Shown: piece by piece, positions 1 through 13,880 of the stretch
Position numbering within the stretch: the stretch's first letter is position 1
Layout: each line of letters begins with the position of its first letter
From: Limonium bicolor
Lineage: Eukaryota; Streptophyta; Magnoliopsida; Caryophyllales; Plumbaginaceae
Direction: 5' to 3'
Length of the DNA: 64,000 bases
Assembly: GCA_023374045.1 (NCBI GenBank)
Contig: CM041779.1
Location: forward strand, 143,898,985-143,962,984
The notes under the pieces: generated by a model
Database searches by the model: none
What the model saw: only the letters and a program-made list of their open reading frames with translations
Told to the model about the DNA's origin: nothing
Position numbers and translations under genes: made by a program

Positions 1-3000
1 TATTTTAACTTCTAAACACTTATTTAATTCACCTAAAATTCATAATATTAATTCCTACCTTATACTATGTCATTATTATGCCCATGGCACATATTGTTCT
101 CGACTATCACTAAAAATTCCCATAACTTTCTAAAAATTACATTTTTACCACATAACTTATTAAACTAGTCATTTAAACACTAGTAATTATTTTTAACTTA
201 CCCAAACTCTTAATATAAGTTTATATACTTATATAGCTCATTAAAACCCATATTACTCCATAAACTTTCGGCAATAATAATATATCACCATATAGTTTCT
301 AAATCTTGTTTATAACTTATAATAATTATACATAATACATATGAGTCATATAACTCTTCCAAAATTATTGTAATGTCTTAGACAAATTATTAGCTTAAAA
401 TAAAACAATTTCCTCCTAGAACTTTCGGCAATAAAATGAACTTATCATATATGGTTTTGTGACATTAAAACATACCTAAGGTATTAACCTTAGTTTATAA
501 ATCATAATTGTTATTGTTGGAAATTTAACCTCAATATTTTCAGCCCTAATAATCTAAGGGTGTTTACATAATTTTTTTCACAATTTTTAGGAGCTTAAAA
601 CAAAGCTTATAACATTAAGATCTAGCTTAGAAATCTTACTCTTTCAAAGATTGATTTCTCCTCCTAGCAACACCTTGTTCCCAAGTGTCTTCACGGTGGA
701 AGAAGCTTCAAATTTTCAAACTTGAACAAGGGTTTAAAAAATTACATTTAGGAGTTAGATATTGACATAGATCTTAAGTAAGATTTAGAAGTTAATTTTA
801 AGGTATTACCTGGGATTTTTTACCTTATGATTTTTTGGCACTGCCAAGAGTGATTGTGGTACCAACTTTGCTTCATGAAATGAATGAAGAGAAAGGCTTA
901 GAAAATCTAGAAATTTTCAGACACTTAGTAGAAATAATGGACAAGGTTTTTCTTGCATTTTTCTTACCTTAACTTGATCTTGGTTGCTCCTTGAATTGTT
1001 GTAGATTTATTTAGGCTTCCTTGGAGACTAATTGATGCTTGAATGATTGATGAGTAAAGCTAGGAATTAACACCAAAAATGGAGATATAAGTTAGAACTC
1101 CATTTAATTGATTTAGGAATTTCAAAGGAAGGAAATGAGAGGAAGAAGAAGACTTACCAACCAGCCAAGCAATGCATGAAATGAATCCTTAATTGTCGAT
1201 TGATAAGTAGGAAATGAAGCATTAGTTTTGTCAATTTTCTTATTGTTTACTTTAGTTAATTAATTAATTAACATTAGCACTAATCCCCCCTCATTAACTT
1301 ATTGAAATTGGCATTATTGTGCTAGGTGAAGATCAATTCCACCGAAAGGGCTATGCTAAGGCCATGTAGGAATTATTGTCATGTCACATAGGAATTGTTT
1401 ATATTTCTCTTAGAATAATTGACTAATCAATCAAGCCATTGTGACCCCTTTTAGCTCATTGATTTCGGTACATATAGGTTAGATTGATTAATTAATTCTC
1501 ATAGTGGTAAACATAAGATCATAGTAATGTTAGGTATACAATATTTCTTTGAATTGTTGGCATCCAAAAGGTCCCCCATCCAGCTCTAAATTCGGCACCC
1601 ATGGTTGATAATGAAGACATGTTGTCTTGCCTTTTTTTTTGTTTAATTGTAACATGTGAGTACTTAATATGTAGATCTACTTACATTAGTTAATTCCCAC
1701 TCATAATAAAGCTAAACTAACCTGTTTTTGTTGCAGAATTTTTCGGTAATGATAGTCATATACAATGGGTTTTGATCTTGCATTATTGTAGTATAATGGT
1801 GGGAAGGTGACTCATAAATTTTATATGTAAATAATGAATTTAAACCATGTCCCATGTGTATGCATATCACCGATTTGTTATTGTCAAAATCCACAGATTT
1901 TTGTCAATCCTTGAACACAGGAGCACCACGTTGATGATGGTGCTTAGTGCAGGTTTTTTTTAGTGCTAATTAAAGACTAGTACACTACCGTAGACATAGT
2001 TAATTGCTACAATTTTTTTTGTCAATTATCAACACATAAGCACCACGTTAATTATGGTGTTTGGTACTGATTTCTTTTTCCTTTGATTAATAGTTAGCAC
2101 CAGCACTAACGTTAGTCTTAGGGTGATTAGTACACAGCTTTAATTTGATTAATTGTTAGTGGGCATGTACTACCGATAGCATAGGATAATATGCTACAGG
2201 TTTTTGTTGCTAATTTTAAGCGTGAACTATCGTTAATTACTACCAGTTTTCTGAGTGCATGACTATAGTTAAATTGTGTGGTGATTTACTAAAGAATTAG
2301 CTTGGTATTAATACTAATGCATTACGCATAATACATGTGATAGTTTGCTACATTGAAAGCTAAAGTATTACCGTTAATAGCATGGTAAATGTTACAGATT
2401 TTGATTGGTTAATTACTAGTATATTACCGGTAATATATGGTATGCATTAGTAGGTTTATTTTGTCATAATAATGTATTCTCTTATATAAGGTAGGTACAC
2501 TAGGTAGTTAATTGTTTTACTAAGTAAAAGTGTGTAAAATAAGTCATAAGATTTATATATAAAACCGGCAATTTAGGATAGATTTTGACTTGAATTGTCT
2601 TGTATTATTTGTAATGTTATAACATTCTTTATGTACTATGATTTATATTTTATGTTAAGATTATGTGATATAAGTTGTTACCTTGTTTAAAGGTGTGTTT
2701 ATATTTATTTTAGCATTTATAAATGCCTAAGAGTGTGTAAAATATTTTTCGTTGTCCGTTAGTATTTTTAGCGTTTTTGAATCAAACGTTGTTATGTTAC
2801 GAGTTGTATAAACGTTCGTGTTGATCTATCATTGTTGTCGCTCGTTGTATCGAGCTTGTTATGCAAGGAGTTTAAGCCTCGTTGTTAAACGTACATAAAC
2901 GTTTTGAGTGAATATGTTAAGGCGTCAATAAAATTACGCTCGTTAGTGTTTATGGTAAAACGACTATTTTTACGTTACGTTCGCGTGCATGAGTTTGCAT

Positions 3001-3132
3001 GCACATGCGTAATATTATTTACGTAAACGTTTGCATGCATAAATTATCATGCGTACCTAAAATGATTTATTCCCAGATAAATTCTTCATTATTTAACAGT
3101 TTTAATGTATTAATTAGATTTGGGGTATTTCA
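1..3132 (-). mobile_element. Reverse-oriented LTR fragment inserted in the LARD 5' LTR
   Basis: The right edge reads GGGGTATTTCA, which in reverse is an LTR start of the form TGAAATACCCC. The bases just after it (3133-3137, GTATT) can be read as the right half of a 5 bp target duplication, because the uninterrupted copy of the same LTR has GTATTC at 12851. The other end lies left of the window, so I cannot say whether this is a solo LTR or part of a full element. I see no recognisable protein domain. The last 400 bases are rich in ACGT/CGTT words, like the matching end of the solo LTR at 54979-60480, which also reads GGGGTATTTCA. It probably belongs to a related family. Confidence 0.6.
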
Positions 3133-3752
3133 GTATTCAATGTTGAACCTTGATTGTGCCAATATACATATATAATGTATTGTTGCCTTCCATGCTGTTT
3201 GAATTAAAATGAACCGCATGTTCTCGACCAAAGTAGTCGGTGTACCCCCGTTAGCACGCGGGGTATGCGAATTTCATATGCAGCAATTTGCTGAGCCCTT
3301 AGGGGCACCGTTTTTATTTTACAGGTATTGAAGTCGTCTACCGTTCGAGAGTAGGACGGGGTTGTTATTAAGCACGGGTAGTTGTTTAAGGAATTGTATT
3401 ATTTGTATTGTGGAATTGTAAGACCGACATGTGGTCGACAAGTTTGGGAATTGTAGTAGATACTCGGTATAGAACATAATTGAAGTTGTATTGTATAATA
3501 TGGGATTGAAGTTTGTATTTGGTTGGGATTTGATTAAGTAATGGAAGGTATCGCTTGTATAGAGTACTCCGTATAATAATCCATTAGACCGATAATGTAT
3601 TTGAGTTGTTGTATTGGATTTGGCCTTGTTAGTCACGTGGGTGACTAACGGCATTGTAATACCCTCCTTTGGTAGTTTGATTTCCGCTGCTTGAAATTGA
3701 TAATTAAGACAGATTAGAGGATAATGACTGGATTACTGGTAGGGGTGTTACA
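3133..3752 (+). repeat. 3' part of the LARD-like element's 5' LTR
   Basis: This stretch repeats almost word for word at 12851-13354 plus 29266-29352, with roughly 3 differences per 100 bases by eye and one small indel near 3565. It ends in GGGGTGTTACA and is followed after five bases by a primer-binding site, which fixes it as the end of a 5' LTR. Shared landmarks are the segment around 3270-3325 (a CAGCAATTTGCTGAGC word, then TTTTACAGGTATTGAAG) and the CACGTGGGTGACTAACGG word near 3635. The upstream part of the LTR is displaced by the insertion that ends at 3132. Confidence 0.8.
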
Positions 3753-3757
3753 AAAAG

Positions 3758-3769
3758 TGGTATCAGAGC
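3758..3769 (+). other. Primer-binding site, initiator tRNA-Met type
   Basis: TGGTATCAGAGC lies five bases inside the LTR end. It is complementary to the 3' end of plant initiator methionine tRNA, the usual primer of Ty1-copia elements and of chromovirus-type Ty3-gypsy elements. It fixes the orientation (+) and the left end of the internal region. Confidence 0.85.
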
Positions 3770-6700
3770 GATACTTCGCTCTGATGGTTGGAATACCGAG
3801 TTTAGGAAAATACCGAGTTAGGAATTAGAGACTTAGGGCTAAGGGTTGAGTGTTAGCGTGTGAGGTACGCTAGTTAGGAACTTCCGTACGAACCGGAAAC
3901 CTACTATAACCAATCCGTCCTCCGTAACCCCCGCTATAAGTTGGGAGAAGAACGCCAGAGAGATGGGAAGACCTCTCATACTCGGGAAGACCCAATTTGG
4001 AAGTTGTGAAATAGATTGTAAGAGAAGAACCTGTTATACGGTAGATTCCGAGAACCGGGAATCTCAGAGACGGTTCCAGTTGAACAACAACAACCGCATT
4101 TATTAGCGAAAGATTGAATAATCCTAACAGCATGATATAAGTTTGCGGCACCATGGGGCGACGTGCTTCGTAGTCGCGAGAAACATGCACAAACCGACAA
4201 GAAGGGAAGCACAACTTCGCAATGAAGCGAAAAGGCGGAGTAACAAAACCGAGACAAGAGAGTCTGCGGACTGCAAACGCTTGATAATACCACAATGGTA
4301 TACTAACCGACTAAGGAATTAGTCAAGGTTGGATTAACTCCAAACCTACAACGCCAAAAGGGCAGCAATACCCGAGTAACATAGTTCAGACAACTATGAG
4401 GGTACCGTACACCCACAGGACTATGATGTAGCTCCTAAGGGTTAGTCAAACCTCGGTAACCACAGTAAAGTGGGACACAGAACTAAACAACCGGGATCCC
4501 CAAGAGTGTAGGAGCACCCGGATAATGACAACCATGTCAGGAACACTGAGAAGCGACTCAGGAAATTGATCACTAAGATCAAAGGATCGAAGGGAGATCC
4601 AATAAACCATTAAATTTGGATGGGAACAATACCGTGACCGGTAATTGTTAACCTGAAAACCGACCTACCTACCCGCGCACTTGCCAAGGCAAGTGCAGCA
4701 ACTACAAGGCAAAGTGGAAGACATTTAATGACCAACAAGTACTTACTAAAGTACCACCATGAAGATTGGAGCAAATATAGGACCACTAATCCTAAGAACT
4801 CGAAGAATCAAACCTTGGAAAGGCCTAACGGCCTGACCATCATATTAACGGACATACCACTCAGCGAGAAGCTGGACTTGGTCTAAACCTTACACATGGC
4901 AACGTCATGAAGATTTTCTTTTGAACCCAAGATTTCTATTTCAAACCCAAACTTTTCTTTCAAAGCCCAAACTTTTCTTTTAAACCTCAGTTTTTTTTTA
5001 CACCAAACCAGAAGAATCACGGTGAGTATCATAGAATGATACAAGAGGAGTTGACAATAGAATACTTCACCTAGGCGTGTGACGAGCACTACGAGTATAC
5101 CCAAATACGGGATGTGGGACGACTGCACTCCGAAGGAGCTTGTGGGCCTGACAGACCAATTGTGAGTTAGTCAGGTAAGTGGTAACATACCAATAAGGTA
5201 CCCCACGTATGTATACAAGTGGTGTACAAAACACGGGAAGTAGTCGACTCCGTTATACGGACCATAAGTAAATTCAAACCAAAACAGTTGGACACCTCGA
5301 GCGATCGAAGAACCCAGATAAGCTTACAAGCTAAAGGAGTCAAGAACTCACTCCAGGAGAACGATTAAGTGCGAGAAGCACCAACAATTGAGAAAAGACA
5401 TTGGATATGTCTCAAGAATCCAGAAGCAAGCATGTTAGCTGGAATGAATACCAGTCTAACCTTGGTAGGCAAATACCTGACATGAACACACCAACGTTCA
5501 ATGAACAAAATAAATACCAGAGTGATCATATAAGGTACCGGAAAATACCATCCATCACCGAAGAGGATATCAAACCGATCAAGAATATAAAGGAGAAATA
5601 CCCACGGTCTACTCTAAGAACGGGAGATGTTATAACCCCAAACGGGACAATTTGGAAACCAAAACCACAAGTGCGGCAATAGACTTAACATACCCAAAGT
5701 GTGAGCCAAACGAGATGGCATCACTTAACAACACCAGGAGCAATCCTTGAAGGGTGCCGGAAGCGTGATAAGAGCACAAGAGCTATTACGAACACTCGGT
5801 TAGAACACCGAAGGGATCCCATTTGACAGAGGATACCCTAAATTAAAAAATGGTACCGATCAATACCAAGATACTTAAAGGGTCTCCAACGAATGAAAGC
5901 GTGATGTGATGATCTTATTATGGAGCCCAGTAGTACCTCTAAACCAACTGATGGTATACGGAGAAGTAACTACTTGTGAACAGCCTAAGATGAACATAAC
6001 TTTAGGCAATGAGGCATGTAAGCCATTAACTTACTACAGTACATAGACCCAAGGTTGCAAAACTAGGGAGAACCGTAAGGAGAACTGCCAGGAAGCACCA
6101 ATGAATTATTTAATAACTAACGGACGAGGATACCACTCGTTATCGTAGTACCGCGAGAGCGGTGACACATCTCTTTCAAAACCACTAATGTAGTGAAGCT
6201 TGAGCATACAATGGTTGCCAAGCAATGTGGGAATGAGCTGTTATAGCAATTGTTGTGAACCGAAGAGTAACCGGTTTAGAAGAAACATTGTATGGGTATA
6301 ACCTGATGCGTAAAATCAATAACGCTCAAGGAGCTCATAGATATAAAAGAATGTTATATTCTATAATTAGCCAAGTAAATGGCGAACCATTGTCTACATG
6401 GTAGAAACACATAAGCGGAAGCTAATGAAATAGTGGATGCCATGGAAACCAAAGTGGAAATAAATACCAATATGGTGTGCAGCGAGCGACCAATTTATGT
6501 TAATAACCACACAATGACATGGAGTTGTTAAATACGAGATGGTAGACAGACCGGGCAACAAGCCAGGAGTCTGCTCCAATGATGAAGGACCTCACAAAGG
6601 AAGTAATGCTCATTCCTATTGTGATCGCATAAGACATTTACTGCCAAGGGTTTACGCCTCTGCACTCTGTAGGGCTGAGTGTTTTGGTATTGCACTTGTG

Positions 6701-8960
6701 CAGTTAATGATCTAGTGGGATAGCTAGGAATATGGAAAATGTCAATCGTGGTAAATCCTTCCTTTCACCAACGAACATGGCACAAGCCAGTTAAGCGGAA
6801 GCTTCGAAATAAACCGTGCGGCCTAAGGCTAAAGAAGCACGAGGTGAATTCCATCAAATAAAAAGCAGAAGAAGACTTACGAAAGTCATAAGGACCGACG
6901 CATAGAAAATGCAAGGTCATACAAGTAAAGAACAGTTGTATAAAATCAAATAAGTGGGCATAATTCAGAAGCCACTGACAACAGAGGAAGCACTACAACT
7001 ATAGTGGCTCAACCTCAACTGACAATAAGTTGGAGGAATCAAGTGAATAATCACGAAAGTACACAACAGTATGTATATAGATTCCCAAAGAGCTGGATAG
7101 AAAATTCGAAGCTCATTGAATTCGCGTACGGTAAGAAATACCACGGATGTTTGATAAACCTTATTCCCAAGATAGATTGGGATAAAAAGGTGATGTCTAA
7201 CACATTAAGACTAACGAGTAGGGCGAACAAACCCAAGTTATCAGGGTCGCGCAGCAGAAGCTAGTGGGCCCAGAATTCTAAGGTTTAATATACCTAGTAA
7301 ATGAATGGCTATTTATCAATGCCTTGAAGCCTCTAAGGCTAGAACCGAACTCGGTTAAGAGTTGAACAACTCCGATGAAAATTCTTGACGCAGGGACTAA
7401 CCGGTAATACGGTTAAGACCCATTGATCAAGGAACATTGTATAATAGACCGCATGAAAGTTAGAACACTCCATGACGGCTGAACACCTTAGACCAATGTC
7501 CAATGTTGACACATGGTAGATTACGTGGGCATAATCCCTTTTTAAGGGGGGTAGAGTGAAAACCGCGAAGAGTATGTTTTACGTAATAAGTGCGAAAACT
7601 ACAATGCTCATAGCGCAAAAGAATTTGTTTGGATGATTGGTACTTATGTTACATAAACATTTGTATCCACTCATTGTGTAAATTTGATTATTTGTGAGAT
7701 TTGAAGTGGAAAGGAGTAGAGGAACTCCAGGGGAATGAGAAACCCAATTGGTAATAGTATGAGAAATGAGTACGTTTGGGAGATTTGATGAGTATAAATC
7801 GGTATGGAACCGATGTTGAACCTAGTGGGAATTGAGTCCCCTAGGTGACTTGAGTTGATTTGATTTTACTTGTAAACAATTGGAGGATAGAAAACTAATT
7901 GGTATTATGCGTTTGAATTTCTTAGGTAATTATTGGGAGATAAATTGACTAATAATAGATGCGATGATTAGTAAGTAAGTAAATGAATTCGAGAAACTGA
8001 AAAATGTATGGATGGGTGATTATGACTAGCAAGATTAAGAAGATAGAAAATGAAGTAATGTTTGACTATTTGATTGTGTGAATTGAGGTGGGAGGTGGAA
8101 CTTGATTTGCTAGCGATCAAGGGAAACCGAACACAAATTGGGGTGGATGGATAGTTCAACACCAATGTTGATCACATTGGGGTTGAATAACTCTTGAAGC
8201 TCCTTATAAGTGGTCACAAGAAATAACGCTAGTAATAGGTGTAACTAACATAAATTGGAATTTGGAGTTGTATTGAGTTTTCAAAACGAAATTCCAAACT
8301 GATTTTTGGCACAAATGATTTTCTTCAACTTGAGAATGAGGATCGGTTTTGAAACCGCTCCCACGGGTGCTAGTTGGACCTTCTCATGGTTAGGCACCGG
8401 TATCGGGTCGAACCCGGGGAGTAAGGCTAGTTGTGAGCCGGTGGGAGTGATGATTAGTTTTGAAACCACTACAACGGACGAGCAACGGTACTAAGTGACC
8501 GGTAGGACGTTTGTAGTGTGTGTTTTGTATTTTTCCAAGGGCCGCCGGATATGAGTAGTCCGGTCAGGGAAGAGTACCCACTTTGGAGCTTGAGGATCTC
8601 TAGATGTGCAAATGAATTTGATCAGAACCAAAGGACCGTAGGGCCAGAGAGCGTAAGTGCCCAAAGTCATGACGGCCGTGAACCAGAAAGTGTAAGTGTT
8701 CAAACAAACGTGACCGGTACCTGAGGGATCACTCAATATGGGAGAGGACTGTTGTGCCTTCTTTATCTGCGGATGGACCCCATGGAGAGTTTGGAAATGG
8801 ATATTTTTTATTGCTATGCATGTTGTGACATGTTTTTTGGATGTGTGTTATACATTGAGTTAGGCTTTTGGAGTCTGACAGGTTATAGAGAGATTATAAC
8901 CTTAGCATTGAGTACTTAGGTGACTAACGATCCTAGATTCACCAACTTTGAGGGCAAAGT

Positions 8961-8978
8961 TCTTTAAGGGGGGTAGAT
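8961..8978 (+). other. Polypurine tract of the LARD-like element
   Basis: TCTTTAAGGGGGGTAGAT directly precedes the LTR start TGACATACCCC. Its position fits plus-strand priming for an element whose LTRs begin with TG and end with TTACA. Confidence 0.7.
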
Positions 8979-11900
8979 TGACATACCCCGAACATAATTA
9001 GGGTGATTAAATTACTCTAATATGATATTTGAGGGCCTATTAGTGCCTAAATAATTTTGGTAAAGAAAATAAATCCAAAAGAAAAGAGAAAAGGCTTAAA
9101 AAGCGAAAAACGCTAAAATATAGCGTTATGTGACCATAGGAGGAATACGACCCCGACAAGGGTCTTATAAGGATTTCCAAGGCTTAATAATGCCTAATTA
9201 AAATACGGGAACGATTCCCGAAGAAAAAGGATCCATAAAATGAATTAAAAACGCTAATAAAGCTTTAGCGCACGTTTTTTGAGAAATCCCGAAAACGTGA
9301 CTTTGAGAGGTCAAATGAACCCGTGAAAATATAGGCAACCAAATAACTATAATTAAACATTAATGGAAGCTTAAGAGCCATTAAAATTAAAGAAACGAGA
9401 GAAATCCGGAAAACGGGCCCGGTTAGTGAATAGTGCTAAAATCGGGTAATTAACGAGCGTTTTCTGTAAAAGACAAAAAAAGCTCCAGCTGACATGTTAT
9501 AAGGGGGCCGGTTTTATGTTGACCCATCCCTCTCCTTTTGACCCTTAATAAGTAAAGAAAGAAAGAAAATAAAAAGAAAGAAAGGAAAAGTACAAAAAGG
9601 TAAAACACTCTCTCTCTCATCCCTCGTTTCTCTTTTCCTCCTCTCTTTCCTTTCTTCTTTCTTCCCTGCCGTTCTCTCTTTTCTTCCTCCATGGCTGACA
9701 TTTTTCTCTTCTTCTCCCATGGCTTTTTGCCATTTTCTTCCCTTGCCCAAGCTTGGATAAAGCTCCAAACACAAAAATAATTACATATTTGAACTCCCTC
9801 TCACCAAGCGCTTCCATTCCCTCTTTGCAAATTTGAAAATGATGAACTTCATCTCCATGGGTATATCCCATTTGAAGAGAAAATAACATATTTCTGAAGC
9901 TTGGAGTCCCCTCTTCCATCTAAGGTAAAAAGATCCATGAAAAACCTCATTTTCTTCCTTCTCTTTTGGTGGCCGATTTTCACCCCTTGTAATGCCTTTT
10001 TTTTCTCCTCTTTGAGCATTATTTCAACCTTCCAATGGCGGTGGAACCATCTTCTTGATAAAAAAGGTTAAAACCCCCCTCTTGGAATTCCAAAGGTAAA
10101 ACCTAACTATTGTGCTTTAAGCCCATCCATTGAATTTGAGTCATTCCGAGGGTTTAAGAGTTTTATTAATATTCATTTTGTGTTCTTGGATGTTGGGTTG
10201 GGGTTTGGCAACCCCATTGCCCAATTTGACCGAAAATGAAGAGAGGAGAAGGAAGGGAGCAAAAGAGGAACTTATGAGAATTTAAGGTAAGAAAACCTAC
10301 CTTAATGTATGTGCTATATGTATTAGATCTTTGGATGGGAAAACTAAAAGAATGAACCCAAATTTGATTTTAAGGTGTGTTGGTGACTAGAAGAGAGTAA
10401 TTGTGAAATTGATGTTGAATTGAGGGCCTTGGAGACAAGTGGTTTGAGAATTGTGTTTATGTTGTTGGTTGGTGATTTTGAATTGACCTTGTGTGCTGGT
10501 AGGACCCTTTAAGGGTGTGGCTAGTTTAGGATTGATTTTGGTGATAATGGATGAGTTTGTACATGTTAGGTTTATGGGGAGACCATGGCAAAATTTTAGT
10601 AGAAATGAGTGTTTTTAGATGACTTGGTGAATGGGAGAACCTAGGTGTTTGTAGTGTTGAGTAGAGTAGATTAATAACCTTGGAATAGTGGATGGAATGG
10701 TTTAGAGAGGGTATAAAATCTGTAGCAAACTAGGATATTAGTGCCTTGGAGTTTAGAGAAACTAGGTTGTATGACATTGAAAGAAAAGGATGGACTTGGG
10801 TATAGATAATGCAATTGACTAGGAATGAATTGGAATGGTCAAATGGAGTTAGAACAAAATGCAAAGTGCCAAGAGAAGTTTAGAAATGCACAAGTGTGCA
10901 AAATGCAAAAATGTGAGAATTGAAATTGTAGAAATTAAGCAAGGATTGGGTAAGGATTGGACCAACGGTTTGAGGAGGTTTAGTGCATGGTTTAGAGCAT
11001 GTTTTAAGGTGTTTATAAATATGTAGGAAACTTGTGGAAAATTAGAGAATGATTAGGTGTGGATTATGGGTTGAATTGGAGTTGAAATTTTACAATTATA
11101 GCAGGTTTTAGTAGGGGACCACACCTAAATTTGTGTCGAGAGTTGGAAACCAGGCTTGGTCCGGGACTTTAGAGATGGACAAGGTCCCGGACCACCACAT
11201 AAAATGAGCCGAGAGTTATGCTTTGAATTGTTCATGACTTAGGGTAAGGACCAAGTCCCGGACCACCCCCAGAATTCTCCCGAAAGTTTTTTAAAGGGTC
11301 TAAATAATAGGGGATTGATTGGTATTGGTTTTAGATGTTGTTTAGGAGTTTTTTGGTGACATATAAATTTCCTAAAAGGTTTAAACAAGGTTTAGAAGTG
11401 AGTGAGTAAGTTGAGAAACCAATAGTACACTTAAGTAAACCGAAATAACGGGATACAGGGGTAATTACGGGAGTAGTAATTATTTACGTACCGTAACGCC
11501 TTAATATTAATAGAACCATTTGACATGTAATCAGTGGTTCAAGAGTAAGACTCGAGGAACGAGAGGTGACGTGGTAAAGTAATCCAAGGTGTAAGGTATG
11601 ATTTTCTCATGCCCCGTATGCTACCTTGGCTACTCTGATTTGTGCGCTTGTTTGATTGTGTGATCACCTTAACAAGATAAATGCACGAATCAGATTGTTT
11701 GCACTTTCTTGTGCTTGTTTTGTATTGCTCCTTGTTGGATTGGTTATTAAATTGAAGTTTGTATAATTCATGAAATGTGTAATTGTGGATGTAGTGTTTG
11801 GATGTTGAATGTGCACTGTAGTTCGACTCATAGTTGAGTCTTGTTTGATTAGTGACTTGTAGGAAGAGTCATGTTGCGAACTAATGAAAACGTGGAAACA

Positions 11901-12757
11901 CACTAAAACTATCAAACCAAGAAACGATAATGCAAACCTATGAACTCACTAGAACGTGAGAGAGTGTACGGGATTAGTAAACTCCCGATAACGGTTAGAT
12001 AACGAATTGATTTAATCCACAAAAAAATTAATAGTGGAAGTATATAAGTAACCTCTACTTAGAGGATTGATGATTGTTCAAGACTTGAACTTGAGAGAAA
12101 TAAAGAATGGTAAGGGATCACCAAACCCCTTAGAAAGATAGTCGACCCACAACGAGAGGATCCGACTAATATAAGCAATGTCCCGAACATGAGTGTATTC
12201 GATAAGTTGGGTAAAACCTTAAATCTGAGAATACTAGACATTGAGAATTCCCTAAGCTAATGGAGGATATCGAGAGAGATACTTCTAGGCTAATCTATGA
12301 GATTGTGAAATGACTCCGAGAGAGAGTTTTGGGAATTTGAGTAGTCCGGTAGAGAACTGGACATTTGAGAATTTGAGGAGCTGATTGTATAGCTCCGTTT
12401 GTATTTGTAAGCCCGGTGGTGAGTCTTGAGTATGACTGTGCCCGGAGGTCATGGGCAATGACTTAAAGATGCCTTTGAGTACTCGAGAATTTGAATTGAG
12501 AACTTGAGTTGAGATTGAGAATTTGAGTATTTTGAGAATTGATTTGAGAATTTGAGTATTGAGTATTGAGTTGAAACTTGAGAGCTTGAGAGTTGAGGAG
12601 TAAGTTTAAGTATTGTAGGACTTGAATTGACATTGAGTAAATGAGGGCTTGAGTAAGTGTAACCCAAGAGAGTGGGTAAGACAATGAAGAATGGATTAAG
12701 GCATAGTGAGGTAGAACCCTCAAAGCCTAAGTATAGGATATATTAAACTAACCTCTT

Positions 12758-12851
<94 letters not shown>

Positions 12852-13354
12852 TATTCGATGTTGAACCTTGATTGTGCCAATATACATAATAATGTATTGT
12901 TGCCTTCCATGCTATTTGAATTAAAATGAACCGCATGTTCTCGACCAAAGTAGTCGGCGTACCCCCATTAGCACGCGGGGTATGCGAATTTCATATGCAG
13001 CAATTTGCTGAGCCCCTAGGGGCACCGTTTTTATTTTACAGGTATTGAAGCCGTCTACCGTTTGAGAGTAGGACGGGGTTGTTATTAAGCATGGGTAGTT
13101 GTTTAAGGAATTGTATTATTTGTATTGTGGAATTGTAAGACCGACATGTGGTGACAAGTTGGGAATTGTAGTAGATACTCGGTATAGAACATAATTGAAG
13201 TTGTATTGTATAATATGTTATTGAAGTTTGTATTTTGTTGGGATTTGATTAAGTAATGGAAGGTATCGTTTGTATAGAGTAATAATGTATTTGAGTTGTG
13301 TATTGGATTTGGCCTTCTTAGTCACGTGGGTGACTAACGGCATTGTAATACCCT
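8979..13354 (+). repeat. 3' LTR of the LARD-like element, first part
   Basis: It starts TGACATACCCC after the polypurine tract and runs to the point where the Athila-type element is inserted. Together with 29266-29352 it makes an LTR of about 4463 bp. Contents by position: a pyrimidine-rich tract (9600-9720) that resembles a plant 5' leader; several thousand bases without coding potential; a 10 bp inverted repeat GGTCCGGGAC / GTCCCGGACC at 11158 and 11184, with a further copy of the right arm at 11255; a TTGAG-rich low-complexity stretch at 12480-12640; and a TG microsatellite. From 12851 it matches the 5' LTR. Confidence 0.75.
12761..12848 (+). repeat. TG dinucleotide microsatellite
   Basis: This is about 88 bases of TG repeats with two or three interruptions, inside the LARD LTR just before position 12851. 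The matching site in the 5' LTR is where another element inserted (3132/3133), so the repeat cannot be compared between the two LTRs. Confidence 0.95.
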
Positions 13355-13674
13355 TGATGTACTGATTATTGATCTATCTTTTGAGTGCTTTGAACCATTG
13401 TTTTCCATATCTTTTACTTAGATTTATGCATTAACCTTCTTGTTTCCATGTTATTTTGGCTTAGGACGTGGTTAGGAAGGAGTTAGAGCTTTGTGAACAA
13501 AAAGAGGAAAATTTGCACATGTCCGGGTATTGGTCCGGCTGGGCAGACACGGACACAGAAGCGGACAGCTCCAGATCGAATTCGCCTTTAACTCTGTCCT
13601 AATACACGGACACATACGCGGACAGCCCCTTTGATCCATGTCCGTATACGGACGCCCATGCGGACGTGTGCAAA

Positions 13675-13880
13675 GATCTCACCAGGACAACCCTGTCCGT
13701 ACGCGGACCGAAACGTGGACAAGTATAGATCTCACCAGGACAACCATGTCCGTACGCGGACAGAAACGCGGACAAGTATAGATCTCACCAGGACAAACGT
13801 GTTTGTACACGGACAGAAACGCGGACAAGTACAAATCTTGTCAGGACACCCCTGTCCGTATGCGAACACAAACGCGGACA
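13675..13880 (+). repeat. 53 bp tandem repeat in U3 of the 5' LTR
   Basis: Units begin at GATCTC (13675, 13728, 13781) and at a degenerate copy, AATCTT, at 13834, exactly 53 bases apart. Each holds the palindrome-like pair GTCCGTACGCGGAC followed by a second CGGAC. The 3' LTR has the same units at 27709, 27762 and 27815, one fewer. Repeats in U3 often act as transcriptional enhancers, which is inference here. Confidence 0.9.

Larger units (their letters stand above)
3753..8978 (+). mobile_element. Non-coding internal domain of a LARD-like retrotransposon
   Basis: About 5.2 kb lie between the primer site and the polypurine tract. No ORF exceeds about 140 codons, and I recognise no gag, protease, reverse transcriptase, RNase H or integrase motif on either strand. 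The longest plus-strand frames (93 codons at 5401, 86 codons at 7004) match nothing I know. LTRs over 4 kb around a coding-free interior are the hallmark of LARD elements, which depend on enzymes from an autonomous partner. There is a short tandem repeat of a CCCAAACTTTTCTTT word near 4945-4985. A second polypurine-like tract at 7530-7550 resembles the real one at 8961 and may record an internal rearrangement. Confidence 0.6.

Noticed and set aside
3870..4295. Overlapping minus-strand frames of 105-141 codons
   Set aside because: They lie inside the retrotransposon interior right after the primer site, lack any motif and overlap each other in two frames.
9450..9919. Lys/Arg/Glu-rich minus-strand frames
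   Set aside because: They translate a CT-rich leader-like tract in the LARD LTR; the composition is purely low-complexity.
12748..12948. His/Thr-repeat frame on the minus strand
   Set aside because: It is the translation of the TG microsatellite.
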